From NCBI GenBank assembly GCA_030647435.1, contig JAUSJX010000097.1, forward strand, positions 1-64,000: DNA of 64,000 bases, written 5' to 3'. The notes below the pieces were generated by a model. That model had not been told where the DNA came from and did not search any database. It saw nothing but the letters and a program-made list of their open reading frames with translations. Shown one piece after another: positions 31,385 through 41,019 of this stretch; positions within the stretch are counted from its first letter, which is position 1; the number at the start of each line of letters is the position of its first letter. The DNA is from Candidatus Rokuibacteriota bacterium (lineage in GTDB: Bacteria > Methylomirabilota > Methylomirabilia > Rokubacteriales > CSP1-6). Position numbers and translations under genes: made by a program.

Positions 31385-32713
31385 ATGAAGGTCTTCCGTA
31401 TCGTCCTCGTTCTGCTGCTGATCGCCGGTGTCGGCGGCGGATTGGCCCCACGCGACCTGGCCGACGCCCAGGCCCAGACCATCAAGATCGGCCTGCTCTA
31501 CGACCACACGGGCCCCTTTGCAGCCGGCGGCTCGCTCAACTGCTGGCGCGGCGCGAAAATGATGATCGACCTGATCAACGAGCGGGGCGGCGTGGCGGGC
31601 AAGTACAAGATCGTCCAGGTGGACGGTGACGGTCAGTCCAAGACCGAGGTCGCCATCAACGAGGCCGAGCGCCTGCTGAGCGTCGAGAAGGTGGACATCC
31701 TGGCCGGCATCTACTCGAGCGCGCACGCCGTCCCCATCGCGGAGCGCGTTGACAAGCAGAAGAAGTTCCTCTGGATCACCACGGCGATCTCGTCCAAGGT
31801 CTTCGACGGGCGCAATCTGCAGTACACCTTCCGCCCGCAGCCCACCGGTGACCAGTTCGGCGCGCTTTCCGTCCAGTACATCAACGAGTACTCGCAGGAG
31901 AAGTTCAAGAAGCCGGCCAAGGAGCTGCGGCTGGCCATCATCCACGAGGACGGCGCCTACGGCACCGACGTGGCCCTCGGCAACGAGCTCAAGGCCAAGG
32001 AGCTGGGGCTCAACGTGGTCCTCAAGGAAGGCTACTCGATCAGCGCGCCCGACCTGTCGTCGCTGGTGACCAAGCTCCGGTCGGTCCGGCCCGACGTGCT
32101 CTTCCACACGGGCTACAACCCCGACATCGCGCTCTTCCTCCGCCAGGCCACGGAGCAGGGGCTCCGCCTGCGGGCGTATATCGGCCACGGCGCCGGCCAC
32201 AGCCAGATCGACAAGCTGAAGGAGGCCTACGGCGCCAAGGAGATCGAGGGCTTCCACACCCTCGACCCCATCGCCTCCCAGCTCCTCGATCCCAAGAAGC
32301 TCAAGCCGGGCGTGGGCGACCTGACGGCCGAGATGGTCAAGCGCTACAAGGCGCTGTACGACAAGGACGTGGCGGATCGCGCCATCGCGCCTCACGTCTC
32401 CATGGGCTTCAACAACATGTGGATCCTGCTCAACGATGTGGTGCCGCGCGCGATCACCAAGTACGGCGGCTTCGGACCGGAGGCGCTGGCCAAGGCGGCC
32501 CGGGACACCGACATCCCGGAGGGCGGCACCATGCAGGGCTACGGGGTGAAGTTCAACCCGCCGGGCCACCGCTTCGCGGGGCAGAACCAGCGCGCCTTCC
32601 CAGCGGTGTTCGAGATCATCGAGAGCAAGTTCGAGCTGGTGTTCCCCAAGACCGTGGCGACCGCCCAGCCCCTCCTGCCGCTGCCGGCGTCCTCGCCGCT
32701 TGCGGTTCGCTGA
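31385..32713 (+). CDS. Liv-type ABC transporter substrate-binding protein
   Basis: The 442-aa periplasmic binding protein of the Peripla_BP_6 family has a signal peptide (MKVFRIVLVLLLIAGVGGG... cleaved near DAQAQ). The mature start QTIKIGLLYDHTGPFAAGG is typical of amide and branched-chain amino acid receptors. The C-terminus (LLPLPASSPLAVR) is unusual. The ligand may be an amino acid, amide or aromatic acid. It heads a LivGFHM-type operon and is followed by a hairpin. Confidence 0.92.
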   Translation: MKVFRIVLVLLLIAGVGGGLAPRDLADAQAQTIKIGLLYDHTGPFAAGGSLNCWRGAKMMIDLINERGGVAGKYKIVQVDGDGQSKTEVAINEAERLLSVEKVDILAGIYSSAHAVPIAERVDKQKKFLWITTAISSKVFDGRNLQYTFRPQPTGDQFGALSVQYINEYSQEKFKKPAKELRLAIIHEDGAYGTDVALGNELKAKELGLNVVLKEGYSISAPDLSSLVTKLRSVRPDVLFHTGYNPDIALFLRQATEQGLRLRAYIGHGAGHSQIDKLKEAYGAKEIEGFHTLDPIASQLLDPKKLKPGVGDLTAEMVKRYKALYDKDVADRAIAPHVSMGFNNMWILLNDVVPRAITKYGGFGPEALAKAARDTDIPEGGTMQGYGVKFNPPGHRFAGQNQRAFPAVFEIIESKFELVFPKTVATAQPLLPLPASSPLAVR

Positions 32714-32726
32714 CCTGAGCCTCCTC

Positions 32727-32762
32727 GCGGGCCGGGGGGTAGAGCACCACCCCCCGGCCCGC
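32727..32762 (+). promoter_or_regulatory. Intercistronic hairpin after the binding-protein gene
   Basis: GCGGGCCGGGGGGT (32727-32740) and its perfect complement ACCCCCCGGCCCGC (32749-32762) form a 14-bp stem with an 8-nt loop. There is no T-tract, so it may protect the upstream mRNA from 3' exonucleases or partially attenuate rather than terminate. Confidence 0.8.
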
Positions 32763-32776
32763 ACGCTGCCCGCCTC

Positions 32777-33504
32777 ATGCTGACCGTCACCAAGGTCACC
32801 AAGCGCTTCGGGGGGTTCACCGCGCTCAACCAGGTGTCCTTCGAGGTGCACGAGGGCGAGATCCTCGGGCTGATCGGTCCCAACGGCTCCGGCAAGACCA
32901 CGCTCTTCAACTGCGTGTCGGGCGCGCTGCCGCCGACGGCGGGCGCCATCCGATTCCGCGGCGACGAGATCGGCGGCCTCACGCCCGACAGGATCTGCCA
33001 CCGGGGCATCGCCCGCACCTTCCAGATCCCGCGCCCGTTCCGCAAGCTCTCCATCCTCGACAACGTGGCCGTCGCCGCCCACTACGGCACCAACCAGCCG
33101 AACACCGAGGCCCAGGCGCGCCAGCGGGCGCGCGAGATGCTGGAGCTGGTCGGCCTCCCCACCGACCCTCTAGCCGCCACCACGCTGCTGGGCGCCGGCG
33201 GGTTGAAGAAGCTCGAGCTGGCGCGGGCGCTCGCCACGGGCCCCAGCGTGCTCCTGGCCGACGAGAGCCTCGGCGGGCTCGACCCGTCGGAGATGCACGA
33301 CGCGGCCGAGATGCTCAAGCGCATCCGCCGCGACCTCGGGATCACCATCGTCTGGGTCGAGCACATCATGGGGACCCTGATGCGCGTGGTGGACCGCATC
33401 GTGGTGCTGGACCACGGCGAGAAGATCGCCGAGGGACCGCCTCTCGAGATCGCCGAGCACCCGCAGGTCATCGAAGCGTACCTCGGCGAAAAGGTGGTCC
33501 TCGC

Positions 33505-33508
<4 letters not shown>
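32777..33508 (+). CDS. livG: Liv-type ABC transporter ATP-binding protein LivG
   Basis: The 243-aa ATPase has Walker A GPNGSGKT at about residues 35-42, a LivG-type long Q-loop segment (GIARTFQIPRPFRKLSILDN) and Walker B LLADESLGGLDP. The signature LGAGGLKKLELARAL deviates from LSGGQ as in other LivG proteins, and the residue after the Walker B Glu is Ser instead of Pro. It energises import with LivF. Its stop overlaps the livF start (GTGA). Confidence 0.94.
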
Positions 33509-34215
<707 letters not shown>

Positions 34216-34221
34216 CGACCC

Positions 34222-35085
34222 ATGGACCCGATCTTCCTCGTCGAGGCGGCGATCAACGGCATCCTGCTGGGAGGCGTGCTCGCGCTGCTCGCCCTGGGCC
34301 TCAACCTGATCTTCGGAGTGCTCGACATCGTCTGGATCGCCTACGTGGACCTGGTCATGGTGTGCATGTACGCCATCTACTTCTTCAACGTCGCGTTCGG
34401 CTGGCCCATCTGGGCGGCGGGTCTGGTCTCGCTCGCCGCCGGGACGCTCCTCGGCGTCGGCGTGCACCTTCTCATCATCTCTCCTATCCTGACTAGCGCC
34501 CCCATCAATCAACTACTGGCGACGGGCGGGCTCCTCTTCTTCCTCCAGTCGGCCGCCACCTTCCTGTGGACGACGGACCACAAGACCGTGCGCCTGAGCC
34601 TGCCGAGCTACGAGATCGCCGGGATCTTCCTGCCCGCCACGCGGATCATCCCCTTCGTCATCTCCATCCTCGCCGTGATCGCGCTCTACTTCTTCCTGAC
34701 CCGCACCTACATCGGCACAGCCATCCGCGCGGTGTCCCAGGACCGCGACGCCATGTCGCTGATGGGCGCCAGTCCCCAGCGCATCTACATCGTCACCTCG
34801 GCCGTGGGTGGGCTCATGGCGGGACTGGCCGGGGCGCTGCTCATCTTCCAGTACTCCGTGCACCCCTTCTTCGGCGGGCAGTTCGGGCCGCTCACCTTCA
34901 TGATCTGCGTGCTGGGCGGGTTGGGGAACATGGTCGGCGCCTTCATTGCCTCGTTCATCATGAGCGAGATCATCGCCATCGGCGGCGTGGTCATCTCGAC
35001 CGAGATGGGGTACGTCATCGCCTTTGTCATCTTCATCGTGATGATGTTCGTCCGCCCGGGCGGCATCATGGCAAAGCGCGAATGA
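34222..35085 (+). CDS. livH: Liv-type ABC transporter permease LivH
   Basis: The 287-aa polytopic permease has eight or so helices, an N-terminal GGVLALLALGLNLIFGVLDI typical for LivH, and the coupling region TAIRAVSQDRDAMSLMGA that contacts the ATPases. It ends in an ATGA overlap with livM. Confidence 0.94.
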   Translation: MDPIFLVEAAINGILLGGVLALLALGLNLIFGVLDIVWIAYVDLVMVCMYAIYFFNVAFGWPIWAAGLVSLAAGTLLGVGVHLLIISPILTSAPINQLLATGGLLFFLQSAATFLWTTDHKTVRLSLPSYEIAGIFLPATRIIPFVISILAVIALYFFLTRTYIGTAIRAVSQDRDAMSLMGASPQRIYIVTSAVGGLMAGLAGALLIFQYSVHPFFGGQFGPLTFMICVLGGLGNMVGAFIASFIMSEIIAIGGVVISTEMGYVIAFVIFIVMMFVRPGGIMAKRE

Positions 35086-36068
35086 GCCGCGGCCGCCTCT
35101 TTGCAGGCGCGGTGCTCGGGGTCTTGGTCGTCGCCCCCTTCGTCCCCATGGGCGGCGTGCAGCAGTACGTGCTCCACGTGGTCATCCAGATCTTCATCTG
35201 GTCCTTCATCGGCCAGGCCTGGTCCCTCATGGGCCGCTTCGGCCTGGTCTCCCTCGGCCACGGCGCGTTTCTCGGCGTGGGCGCGTACACGACCACGCTC
35301 CTCTGGAACTTCTACTCGCTCACGCCCTGGATCGGCGCCCTGTTCGCGGTCGCTGCGGCGGTCGCGCTCGCCCTGGTGCTCGGCATCCCGTGCTTCCGCT
35401 TCCGCGTCATCGGCCACTACTTCGCGCTGGTCACGCTCGCGGTGGGCGAGGTCATCCGCCTCCTCGTCATCGCCGAGCGCGACTGGACGGGCGGCTCGCT
35501 CGGCGCGAGCCTCAAGACCTCGGGCACCGCGTCCGGACTGTGGACGCTCCAGTTCGCCGACAAGCGCGTGTTCTACTACGCCTCGCTGGGCATGTTTCTG
35601 GCCGGCCTCTGGGTCTGGGACCGCGTGGACCGGAGCATGGCGCGCTCCGCGCTCGAGGCCATCGGCGAGGACGAGACGGCGGCGGCCTCGGTGGGCATCC
35701 ACGTGACGCGCTTCAAGCTCGGCATCACGGTGGTCTCGGCCGCGCTCACCGCGCTGGGCGGGGTCCTCTATGCCCAGTACATCTCCTACGTCAACCCGGA
35801 CACGCTCTCGGGTATCGGCGTGTCGCTGAAGATCGTGTTCGCCGTCGTGCTGGGCGGCATGTACTCGCTGATGGGCCCGCTGGTGGGAACCGCGCTGACA
35901 ACGGCCCTGTCCGAGGGGCTGCGCATCGCCTTCGGGCTCAAGTTCCTGGGCATGGCTGAGACGATCTACGGGCTGCTGCTCATCATCTCCATCATCTTCC
36001 TGCCGTCGGGCATCTACGGCTCCATCCGCGAGGCCATCCGCCGGCGCTCGGTTGGGGTCAGGTCTTGA
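35082..36068 (+). CDS. livM: Liv-type ABC transporter permease LivM, C-terminus supplied by a repeat element
   Basis: The 328-aa permease has GRFGLVSLGHGAFLGVGAYT, the LivM hallmark, and the coupling segment SALEAIGEDETAAASVGI. The ATG at 35082 overlaps the livH stop. The last five codons (VGVRS and stop TGA at 36066-36068) are encoded by the left inverted repeat of the 36052-36130 element, so the native 3' end has been replaced or extended. The remaining operon order is binding protein, G, F, H, M. Confidence 0.93.
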   Translation: MSRGRLFAGAVLGVLVVAPFVPMGGVQQYVLHVVIQIFIWSFIGQAWSLMGRFGLVSLGHGAFLGVGAYTTTLLWNFYSLTPWIGALFAVAAAVALALVLGIPCFRFRVIGHYFALVTLAVGEVIRLLVIAERDWTGGSLGASLKTSGTASGLWTLQFADKRVFYYASLGMFLAGLWVWDRVDRSMARSALEAIGEDETAAASVGIHVTRFKLGITVVSAALTALGGVLYAQYISYVNPDTLSGIGVSLKIVFAVVLGGMYSLMGPLVGTALTTALSEGLRIAFGLKFLGMAETIYGLLLIISIIFLPSGIYGSIREAIRRRSVGVRS

Positions 36069-36130
36069 ATTACGACATTTCCGAGCCTCGGCCACGCGGT
36101 CAAATGTTGGATTGCAAGACCTGACCCCAA
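36052..36130. mobile_element. 79-bp MITE-like element with terminal inverted repeats
   Basis: TTGGGGTCAGGTCTTG at the left (36052-36067) is matched by its inverted copy CAAGACCTGACCCCAA at the right (36115-36130). The repeat continues imperfectly to about 28 bp per side (ending ACGACATTT / AAATGTTGG). It carries no gene. Ends of this kind are known from small non-autonomous elements and REP-like units in proteobacterial genomes, which I recall but cannot search here. It forms the 3' end of livM. Confidence 0.8.
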
Positions 36131-36147
36131 GTCCGATAATCGGCGCC

Positions 36148-37056
36148 ATGACAACGTGGGCGGTGTATCCGGACGGTGATCCGCCGAAGGCGGTCGCGGC
36201 GCTGGCGGAGCAGGTGGAGAAGGACGGCGGGCACGCGCTCGCGATCTACCGCGAGCCCGTCGGCGACCACTGGCAGATCTTCTGCCTGCTGCCGATGGTG
36301 AAGGTCGAGCCGACGCCCTACCAGCGCGACCTCTCCCCCACCCACGTCAAGCGCCTCCAGGACGTGGTCAAGAAGATCGACCGCTTCGTCGACCCGATCG
36401 TCGTCATGTCGCCCAAGCCCGGCCTCTACTGGACGCCCAACGGCAACCACCGCCGCGCCGTCCTCGAGAAGCTCAAGGCGAAGATGGTGCCCGCCATCCT
36501 CGTGCCCGAGCACGAGGTCGCGTTCCAGATCCTCGCGCTCAACACCGAGAAGGCCCACAACCTCAAGGAGAAGTCGCTCGAGGTGATCCGCATGTACCGG
36601 GGCCTGGTGGTCGACGAGCCGTCGAGCGGCGAGGAAGACTACGCCTTCCAGTTCGAGTCGCCGCACTTCATCACGCTGGGGCTCCTCTACGAGAAGAACA
36701 AGCGCTTCGCGGGTGGCGCCTTCGCGCCGATCCTGCGCCGCGTGGACAAGTTCCTCAAGGGGCGCTTCCCGAAAACGCTCGAGGAGCGGGAGGAGCGCGC
36801 GGAGCTGGTCCGCGGGGCCGACGAGGCGCTGGCGGACGTGGTCGCCAAGATCAAGAAGCGCGGGATCAACCACCCGTACGTCAAGAACTTCGTCCTTGCG
36901 CGGACCACGCCGCTCACGCGCGAGCGCAAGACCCTGCCGTCCTTCGACCAGACCTTCAAGAAGCTCGTCGGCAACATCGAGGCCTTCGATGTCGCCACGG
37001 TCCGGTACGAGGACATCCAGCGCTCGGCGATCATGGGCGCCCCGGCGGCCGGCTGA
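36148..37056 (+). CDS. ParB/sulfiredoxin-fold protein, stand-alone
   Basis: The 302-aa protein has an N-terminal ParB-like nuclease fold: [55 protein letters not shown]. The G.HR block is the nucleotide (CTP)-binding motif of ParB-type domains. The C-terminal half is Lys/Arg-rich and helical. No parA, parS cluster or plasmid genes accompany it, so a chromosome partition role is unlikely; it may be a regulatory CTPase. Start ATG at 36148, after the inverted-repeat element. Confidence 0.75.
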   Translation: MTTWAVYPDGDPPKAVAALAEQVEKDGGHALAIYREPVGDHWQIFCLLPMVKVEPTPYQRDLSPTHVKRLQDVVKKIDRFVDPIVVMSPKPGLYWTPNGNHRRAVLEKLKAKMVPAILVPEHEVAFQILALNTEKAHNLKEKSLEVIRMYRGLVVDEPSSGEEDYAFQFESPHFITLGLLYEKNKRFAGGAFAPILRRVDKFLKGRFPKTLEEREERAELVRGADEALADVVAKIKKRGINHPYVKNFVLARTTPLTRERKTLPSFDQTFKKLVGNIEAFDVATVRYEDIQRSAIMGAPAAG

Positions 37057-37067
37057 GAGCAGGCCGC

Positions 37068-37367
37068 ATGGCCGCCCCGACCAAGCTCACGGACACCGAA
37101 GTCGCCGCGCGCCTCGCGGCCCTGCCGGGCTGGACGCTCGCGGCGGGCAAGCTCCACAAGGCCTTCGTGTTCGGTGACTTCGTCGAGGCGTGGGGCTTCA
37201 TGAGCGCCGTCGCTCTCGTGGCGGAGACGATGGGCCATCACCCCGAGTGGTCGAACGTCTGGAACCGCGTGACCGTGGATCTCACGACCCACGACGCGGG
37301 CGGCATCAGCGCGCTCGACTTCGACCTCGCGGCGCGGATGGACACACTGGCGGGCACGCGCGCGTGA
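37068..37367 (+). CDS. phhB: Pterin-4a-carbinolamine dehydratase
   Basis: The 99-aa protein matches PhhB/DCoH in full: [52 protein letters not shown] with the conserved active-site His residues. It recycles the 4a-carbinolamine cofactor of aromatic amino acid hydroxylases; none of those is in the window. The GTG of the SDR gene overlaps its stop. Confidence 0.94.
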   Translation: MAAPTKLTDTEVAARLAALPGWTLAAGKLHKAFVFGDFVEAWGFMSAVALVAETMGHHPEWSNVWNRVTVDLTTHDAGGISALDFDLAARMDTLAGTRA

Positions 37368-38062
37368 CCGGACTCGTCGCCATCGTCACCGGCGGCACGG
37401 GAGCCCTCGGGCAGTCCGTGGTGCTCCGCTTCCTCCAGGACGGCGCCTCGGTCGCGGTGCCGTGGCTGGTGCCGGAGGAGTGGGCGGGTCTCCAGGGGCG
37501 CGTGGAGAAGGGACAGCTCGGCCGCCTGTACGGCGCCCGGGTGGATGTCGTGACCAACCAGGGCGCGCTCGCCGCGTTCGTCACCGACGTCCTCGCCCGC
37601 CACAAGGGGCTCGACGTGCTGGTCAACACGGTGGGCGGCTTCGCGGGCGGCGATCTCGCCTCGACCTCGCTCGCCGAGTGGCGCCGCATGATCGACCTCA
37701 ACCTGACCTCGGCCGTCATCGCCTGCCGCGCCGTCCTGCCCGCCATGCGGGCCGCGCGCCGCGGCCGCATCGTCAACGTGTCCTCGCGCGCCGTGGTGCC
37801 GCCGGCCGGCGGCTTCATCGCCTACACCGTCGGCAAGAGCGCCGTGATCGCGCTCACTCAGGCGCTGGCGCAGGAGGAGCGGCCGCACGGCATCGCGGTC
37901 AACGCGGTGCTGCCGAGCACCATGGATACGCCTGCGAATCGCCACGCCATGCCCGACGCCGACCGCTCGGGATGGGTCAGCACGGAGGCGGTCGCCGATG
38001 TGATCGCCTACCTCGCCTCTTCGAGCGCGGGCGCGGTCTCCGGCGCCTGCATCCCGGTCTGA
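37364..38062 (+). CDS. Short-chain dehydrogenase/reductase
   Basis: The 232-aa classical SDR has TGGTGALG near residue 9, NTVGG (NAG-type) and the catalytic Ser (VSS) with YTVGK. The N-terminal Asp/Arg cofactor-specificity segment reads VPWLVPEEW, which is atypical. GTG start overlaps the PhhB stop. This arrangement raises the possibility of a dihydropteridine-reductase-like role in pterin recycling (PhhB's partner), which is inference from coupling. Confidence 0.88.
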   Translation: MTGLVAIVTGGTGALGQSVVLRFLQDGASVAVPWLVPEEWAGLQGRVEKGQLGRLYGARVDVVTNQGALAAFVTDVLARHKGLDVLVNTVGGFAGGDLASTSLAEWRRMIDLNLTSAVIACRAVLPAMRAARRGRIVNVSSRAVVPPAGGFIAYTVGKSAVIALTQALAQEERPHGIAVNAVLPSTMDTPANRHAMPDADRSGWVSTEAVADVIAYLASSSAGAVSGACIPV

Positions 38063-38066
38063 GCGC

Positions 38067-38113
38067 TACGACCAAGGTCGTATGGACTCGGAGTCCCGTC
38101 CGCATGCTAGACT
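38067..38113 (+). promoter_or_regulatory. Perfect palindrome and -10 element before the M16 pair
   Basis: TACGACCAAGGTCGTA (38067-38082) is a perfect 16-bp palindrome. Further right, TGCTAGACT (38105-38113) is an extended -10 ending 7 nt before the ATG at 38121, which implies a leaderless message. The palindrome lies near the -35 position and may bind a regulator or act as a small terminator for the SDR transcript. Confidence 0.45.
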
Positions 38114-38120
38114 GCGCCGC

Positions 38121-39461
38121 ATGATCGGCACGTGGCGGCGGCTCGGCGTGGTGGCGGCTCTCGCGCTCTTCGTGTCGGGATGCGCCACCGGGGCCCAAAC
38201 GGCCGCGCCCGCCGCCGAACCCGCCGCGCCCGTCGTCCAGGTCCTGCCCAACGGGCTCACGCTCGTCATCCAGGACCATCGCGCCGCCGACATCGTCGCC
38301 GTCTATCTCTGGGTCGCGACGGGGGTCCGCTTCGAGAAGCCCGACGGCCTCGGCTACGCCCACTTTCAGGAGCACATGCTCTTCAAGGGCACGGACAAGT
38401 TCGGCCCGGGCTACATCGACCGGACCGTGGAGGGCCAGGGCGGGCGCAGCAACGCGTTCACGTCGTTCGATTACACGTCCTTCCAGATCCTGGTGCCGAG
38501 CGACGGCACCCGGACCGCCCTCGGGCTCCTCGACGACATGGCGTTCCGCTCGACCTTCGAACCGAAGGAGATCGACGCGGAACGCCAGGTCATCTTCGAG
38601 GAGGCGGGCATCGAAACGGACACCCCGAAGAGCGCCGTCGTCCGCCAGCTCTACGGCCTGGTCTTCTCCGGGCACCCCTACGGCCGCCCCGTGCTGGGCA
38701 CGCCCGAGACGATGAACGCGGCGAACCAGGCGAAGCTCAAGGACTTCAACAGCCAGTACTACACGCCCGAGAACATGGTCCTCGTGGTCGTCGGGCCGGT
38801 CGGGGCCAAGGCCGTCCGCGCCATGGTCGACCAGATCTTCGGCAAGCGCCCCAAGACGGGCTACGCGCCGCCGCCTGTCCCGCCGCTCGCCCCGATCAAG
38901 GGCATGGTGCGGAAGACGGTGGAGCGGCCCGAGCAGCAGGCGCACCTGGCGCTCGGCTGGCAGGCGCCCAGCCTGTCCAATCCAGACAGCTTCGCCCTCG
39001 ATCTGGTCGCGACCATCCTGGGGGGCAGCGAGAGCGCGCGCCTGCAGAAGAACCTCCGCGACGGCGAGCGGATCGTGTCCGGCATCAACATGAGCAACTC
39101 CTCGATGCAGCTCTCGGGCATCGTCTACGTGCAGGCGCAGCTCGAGGCGGGCGATGTCGCGAAGGTCGAGCAGCGCATCCTCGACGAGATCGCGCGGCTT
39201 CAGAAGGAGGGCCCGACCGAGGAGGAGCGCCAGCTCGCCGTCACCAAGGCCGAGTCCGAGCACGCCTTCGCCTACGAGACGACGGACGGCGTCGCCTCGG
39301 CCTACGGCCTGGTCCAGTTGACCGGCAAGCTCGACGACGAGCTGCGCTACGTCGAGCGGCTCCGCGGCGTCACGCGCGAGCAGATCAGGGACGCGGCGCG
39401 CAGGTACCTGCCGGTGACGGACTACGCACGCATCGCCTTCGTGCCGGGGAAAACGAAATGA
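38121..39461 (+). CDS. M16-family zinc protease, lipoprotein, catalytic subunit
   Basis: The 446-aa protein has a lipobox (ALFVSGC at residues about 15-21; Cys21 would be lipidated). The inverted zinc motif HFQEH (His81, Glu84, His85) is intact and the third ligand Glu lies in the EEAGIE block. Two M16 halves follow. It probably degrades peptides in the periplasm as a heterodimer with the next gene product, like other bacterial M16B pairs. I chose the ATG at 38121 because it places the signal peptide at the N-terminus. Confidence 0.9.
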   Translation: MIGTWRRLGVVAALALFVSGCATGAQTAAPAAEPAAPVVQVLPNGLTLVIQDHRAADIVAVYLWVATGVRFEKPDGLGYAHFQEHMLFKGTDKFGPGYIDRTVEGQGGRSNAFTSFDYTSFQILVPSDGTRTALGLLDDMAFRSTFEPKEIDAERQVIFEEAGIETDTPKSAVVRQLYGLVFSGHPYGRPVLGTPETMNAANQAKLKDFNSQYYTPENMVLVVVGPVGAKAVRAMVDQIFGKRPKTGYAPPPVPPLAPIKGMVRKTVERPEQQAHLALGWQAPSLSNPDSFALDLVATILGGSESARLQKNLRDGERIVSGINMSNSSMQLSGIVYVQAQLEAGDVAKVEQRILDEIARLQKEGPTEEERQLAVTKAESEHAFAYETTDGVASAYGLVQLTGKLDDELRYVERLRGVTREQIRDAARRYLPVTDYARIAFVPGKTK

Positions 39462-40864
39462 TCTTCGAGCCGAGACGCTGCCGAGTTGCCGTAGGCACGA
39501 GAGCGTGGCCGTTCGAGGTGAGCGTCGGAGACGCGAGCCGAGAGCTGAGTGGACTGCGAGAGCTGAGTAGATCCCGCCGCGTCCTCGCTCTCGCCGCCGC
39601 GCTGACCCTTCTCGCTCCCGTGGCCGCCTCCGCGCAGAGCGGCGGCGTCACGCGCACGCGCCTGCCCAACGGGCTTACGGTGCTGGTGCGCGAGAATCCG
39701 GCGGCGCCCGTCGTCGCCTACTCGCTGATGGTCAAGATGGGCACGCGCACCGAGACGCCCGACATCGCGGGCATCTCCAACCTTCTCCAGCAAATGCTGG
39801 TGCGCGGCACGGAAAAGCTGGACGGTGAGCAGATCGCCGAGGCCGCCGACCGGATGGGCGGCAGCATCGACGCCTACGGGGATGCCGACTACTCGGAGAT
39901 CACCGCGACGGCGCTCTCGCGCAACTGGCAGCAGATGCTGGAGCTGATCGGCGACTGCGCCCTGCGCCCGACGCTGCCCGACGGCACCGTACAGGCGGTG
40001 CGCGACTTCCTCGGTCGCCAGATCCGCAACCGCGGTGACAAGCCCTTCGACGTCGCGTCGGACCGGATGCGCGCGGCGCTCTTCGGCTCCAACCCGTATG
40101 CCTGGGATCCTCTCGGCCGCCGCGAGAGCGTCGAGAAGCTCACCCGCGACGCGCTCCTCGCCTACTACCGCCGCCACTACGTGCCGGGACAGATGGTCCT
40201 GGCCGTGAGCGGCGACGTCAAAACCGCCGAGGTGATCCCGCAGGTCCAGCGGATCTTCGGCGCCCTGCCCGCCGGCACCGTCGCCAGCCCCGCCGTGCCC
40301 GCGCCGCCCGCGATGGCGGCCACGCGGGAGGCCGCCGTGGTCCCGGGCGCCCAGGCGCAGATTCTCATGGCGGCCCTCGCGCCGGCGCTCACGCATCCGG
40401 ATCACCCGCCGCTCAAGGTCCTCACGGCTCTCCTGGGCGGCGGCATGGCCTCGCGCTTCTTCTCCGAGCTGCGCGACCAGCAGGCGCTGGCCTACACGAC
40501 GCTGGCGCAGTATCCCGCGCGCGTGGACACGAGCGCCTTCATCAGCATCCTCGGGACAGCGCCCGAGAACGTCCCCAAGGCCGCGCCCGCGCTCACGGAG
40601 CAGCTCGAGCGCATCCGGACCCAGCAGGCCTCGGCGGAGGAAGTGGCCGTCGCCCGCGCCTACGTCCTCGGCAGCCAGGCGATGGACCGACGGACGAACG
40701 CGCGGCAGGCCTGGTACCTGGCCTTCTACGAGATCGCCGGCGTGGGATACGAGTTCCTCGACCGCTACGCCGCCGATGTCAAGAAGGTCACGCCCGCCGA
40801 CGTCCAGCGCGTCGCGCAGAAGTACCTCGGCGTCCTGCGGACCGTCATCGTCCAGCCCAAGTAA
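39458..40864 (+). CDS. M16-family protein lacking the zinc motif, non-catalytic partner
   Basis: The 468-aa M16 homologue has the HxxEH position replaced by NLLQQ (GISNLLQQMLVRG), so it cannot bind zinc normally. It retains the RxxxY-type C-terminal motif region (GGGMASRFFSELRDQQALAY). Such partners complete the chamber of M16B heterodimers. ATGA overlap with the active subunit. The first 40 residues precede the hydrophobic signal segment (VLALAAALTLLAPVAASAQ) and are largely encoded by a dispersed repeat, so the true start may be an internal GTG. Confidence 0.88.
   Translation: MIFEPRRCRVAVGTRAWPFEVSVGDASRELSGLRELSRSRRVLALAAALTLLAPVAASAQSGGVTRTRLPNGLTVLVRENPAAPVVAYSLMVKMGTRTETPDIAGISNLLQQMLVRGTEKLDGEQIAEAADRMGGSIDAYGDADYSEITATALSRNWQQMLELIGDCALRPTLPDGTVQAVRDFLGRQIRNRGDKPFDVASDRMRAALFGSNPYAWDPLGRRESVEKLTRDALLAYYRRHYVPGQMVLAVSGDVKTAEVIPQVQRIFGALPAGTVASPAVPAPPAMAATREAAVVPGAQAQILMAALAPALTHPDHPPLKVLTALLGGGMASRFFSELRDQQALAYTTLAQYPARVDTSAFISILGTAPENVPKAAPALTEQLERIRTQQASAEEVAVARAYVLGSQAMDRRTNARQAWYLAFYEIAGVGYEFLDRYAADVKKVTPADVQRVAQKYLGVLRTVIVQPK
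39511..39572 (+). repeat. Dispersed repeat copy (GTTCGAG...CTGAGTAGAT family) in a coding start
   Basis: The block starts GTTCGAGGTGAGCG and ends GAGAGCTGAGTAGAT; the GAGAGCTGAGT core is doubled. It is related to 54221-54264 (GTTCGAGCTGAGCG ... GAGGGCTGGGTAGAT) and, inverted, to 40881-41019 and 41743-41850. It is read through in frame as residues about 19-38 of the second M16 protein. Confidence 0.65.
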
Positions 40865-40880
40865 TCACTCTCGCCCGTTT

Positions 40881-41019
40881 CAGCCCTCGCCTCACGCCGA
40901 CCTGGGCCTTCGGCCCCGGCCGGTGTTCAGCTCGAACCTCGACCCTCTCCCTCAAGGGAGAGGGGATCTGCATCCTTCCCTCTCCCCCAGTTGGGGGAGA
41001 CGGTCGGGGTGAGGGGGTG
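40881..41019 (-). repeat. Composite dispersed repeat between M16 and HAD genes
   Basis: This stretch fills the gap between convergent genes. CAGCCCTCGCCTCACGCC opens it, TTCAGCTCGAAC follows, then two hairpins (CCCTCTCCCTCAAGGGAGAGGG-like, CTCCCCCAGTTGGGGGAG) and GGGGTGAGGGGG. No gene is seen. The hairpins could act as a bidirectional terminator. It shares its parts in the same order with 41743-41850. Confidence 0.8.

Noticed and set aside
36148-37056. Chromosome or plasmid partition locus
   Set aside because: The ParB-like domain stands alone without parA, parS-like repeats or replication genes.
38067-38082. Intrinsic terminator for the SDR gene
   Set aside because: The palindrome is only 7 bp per arm with a 2-nt loop and has no T-tract; it is kept as a possible operator instead.
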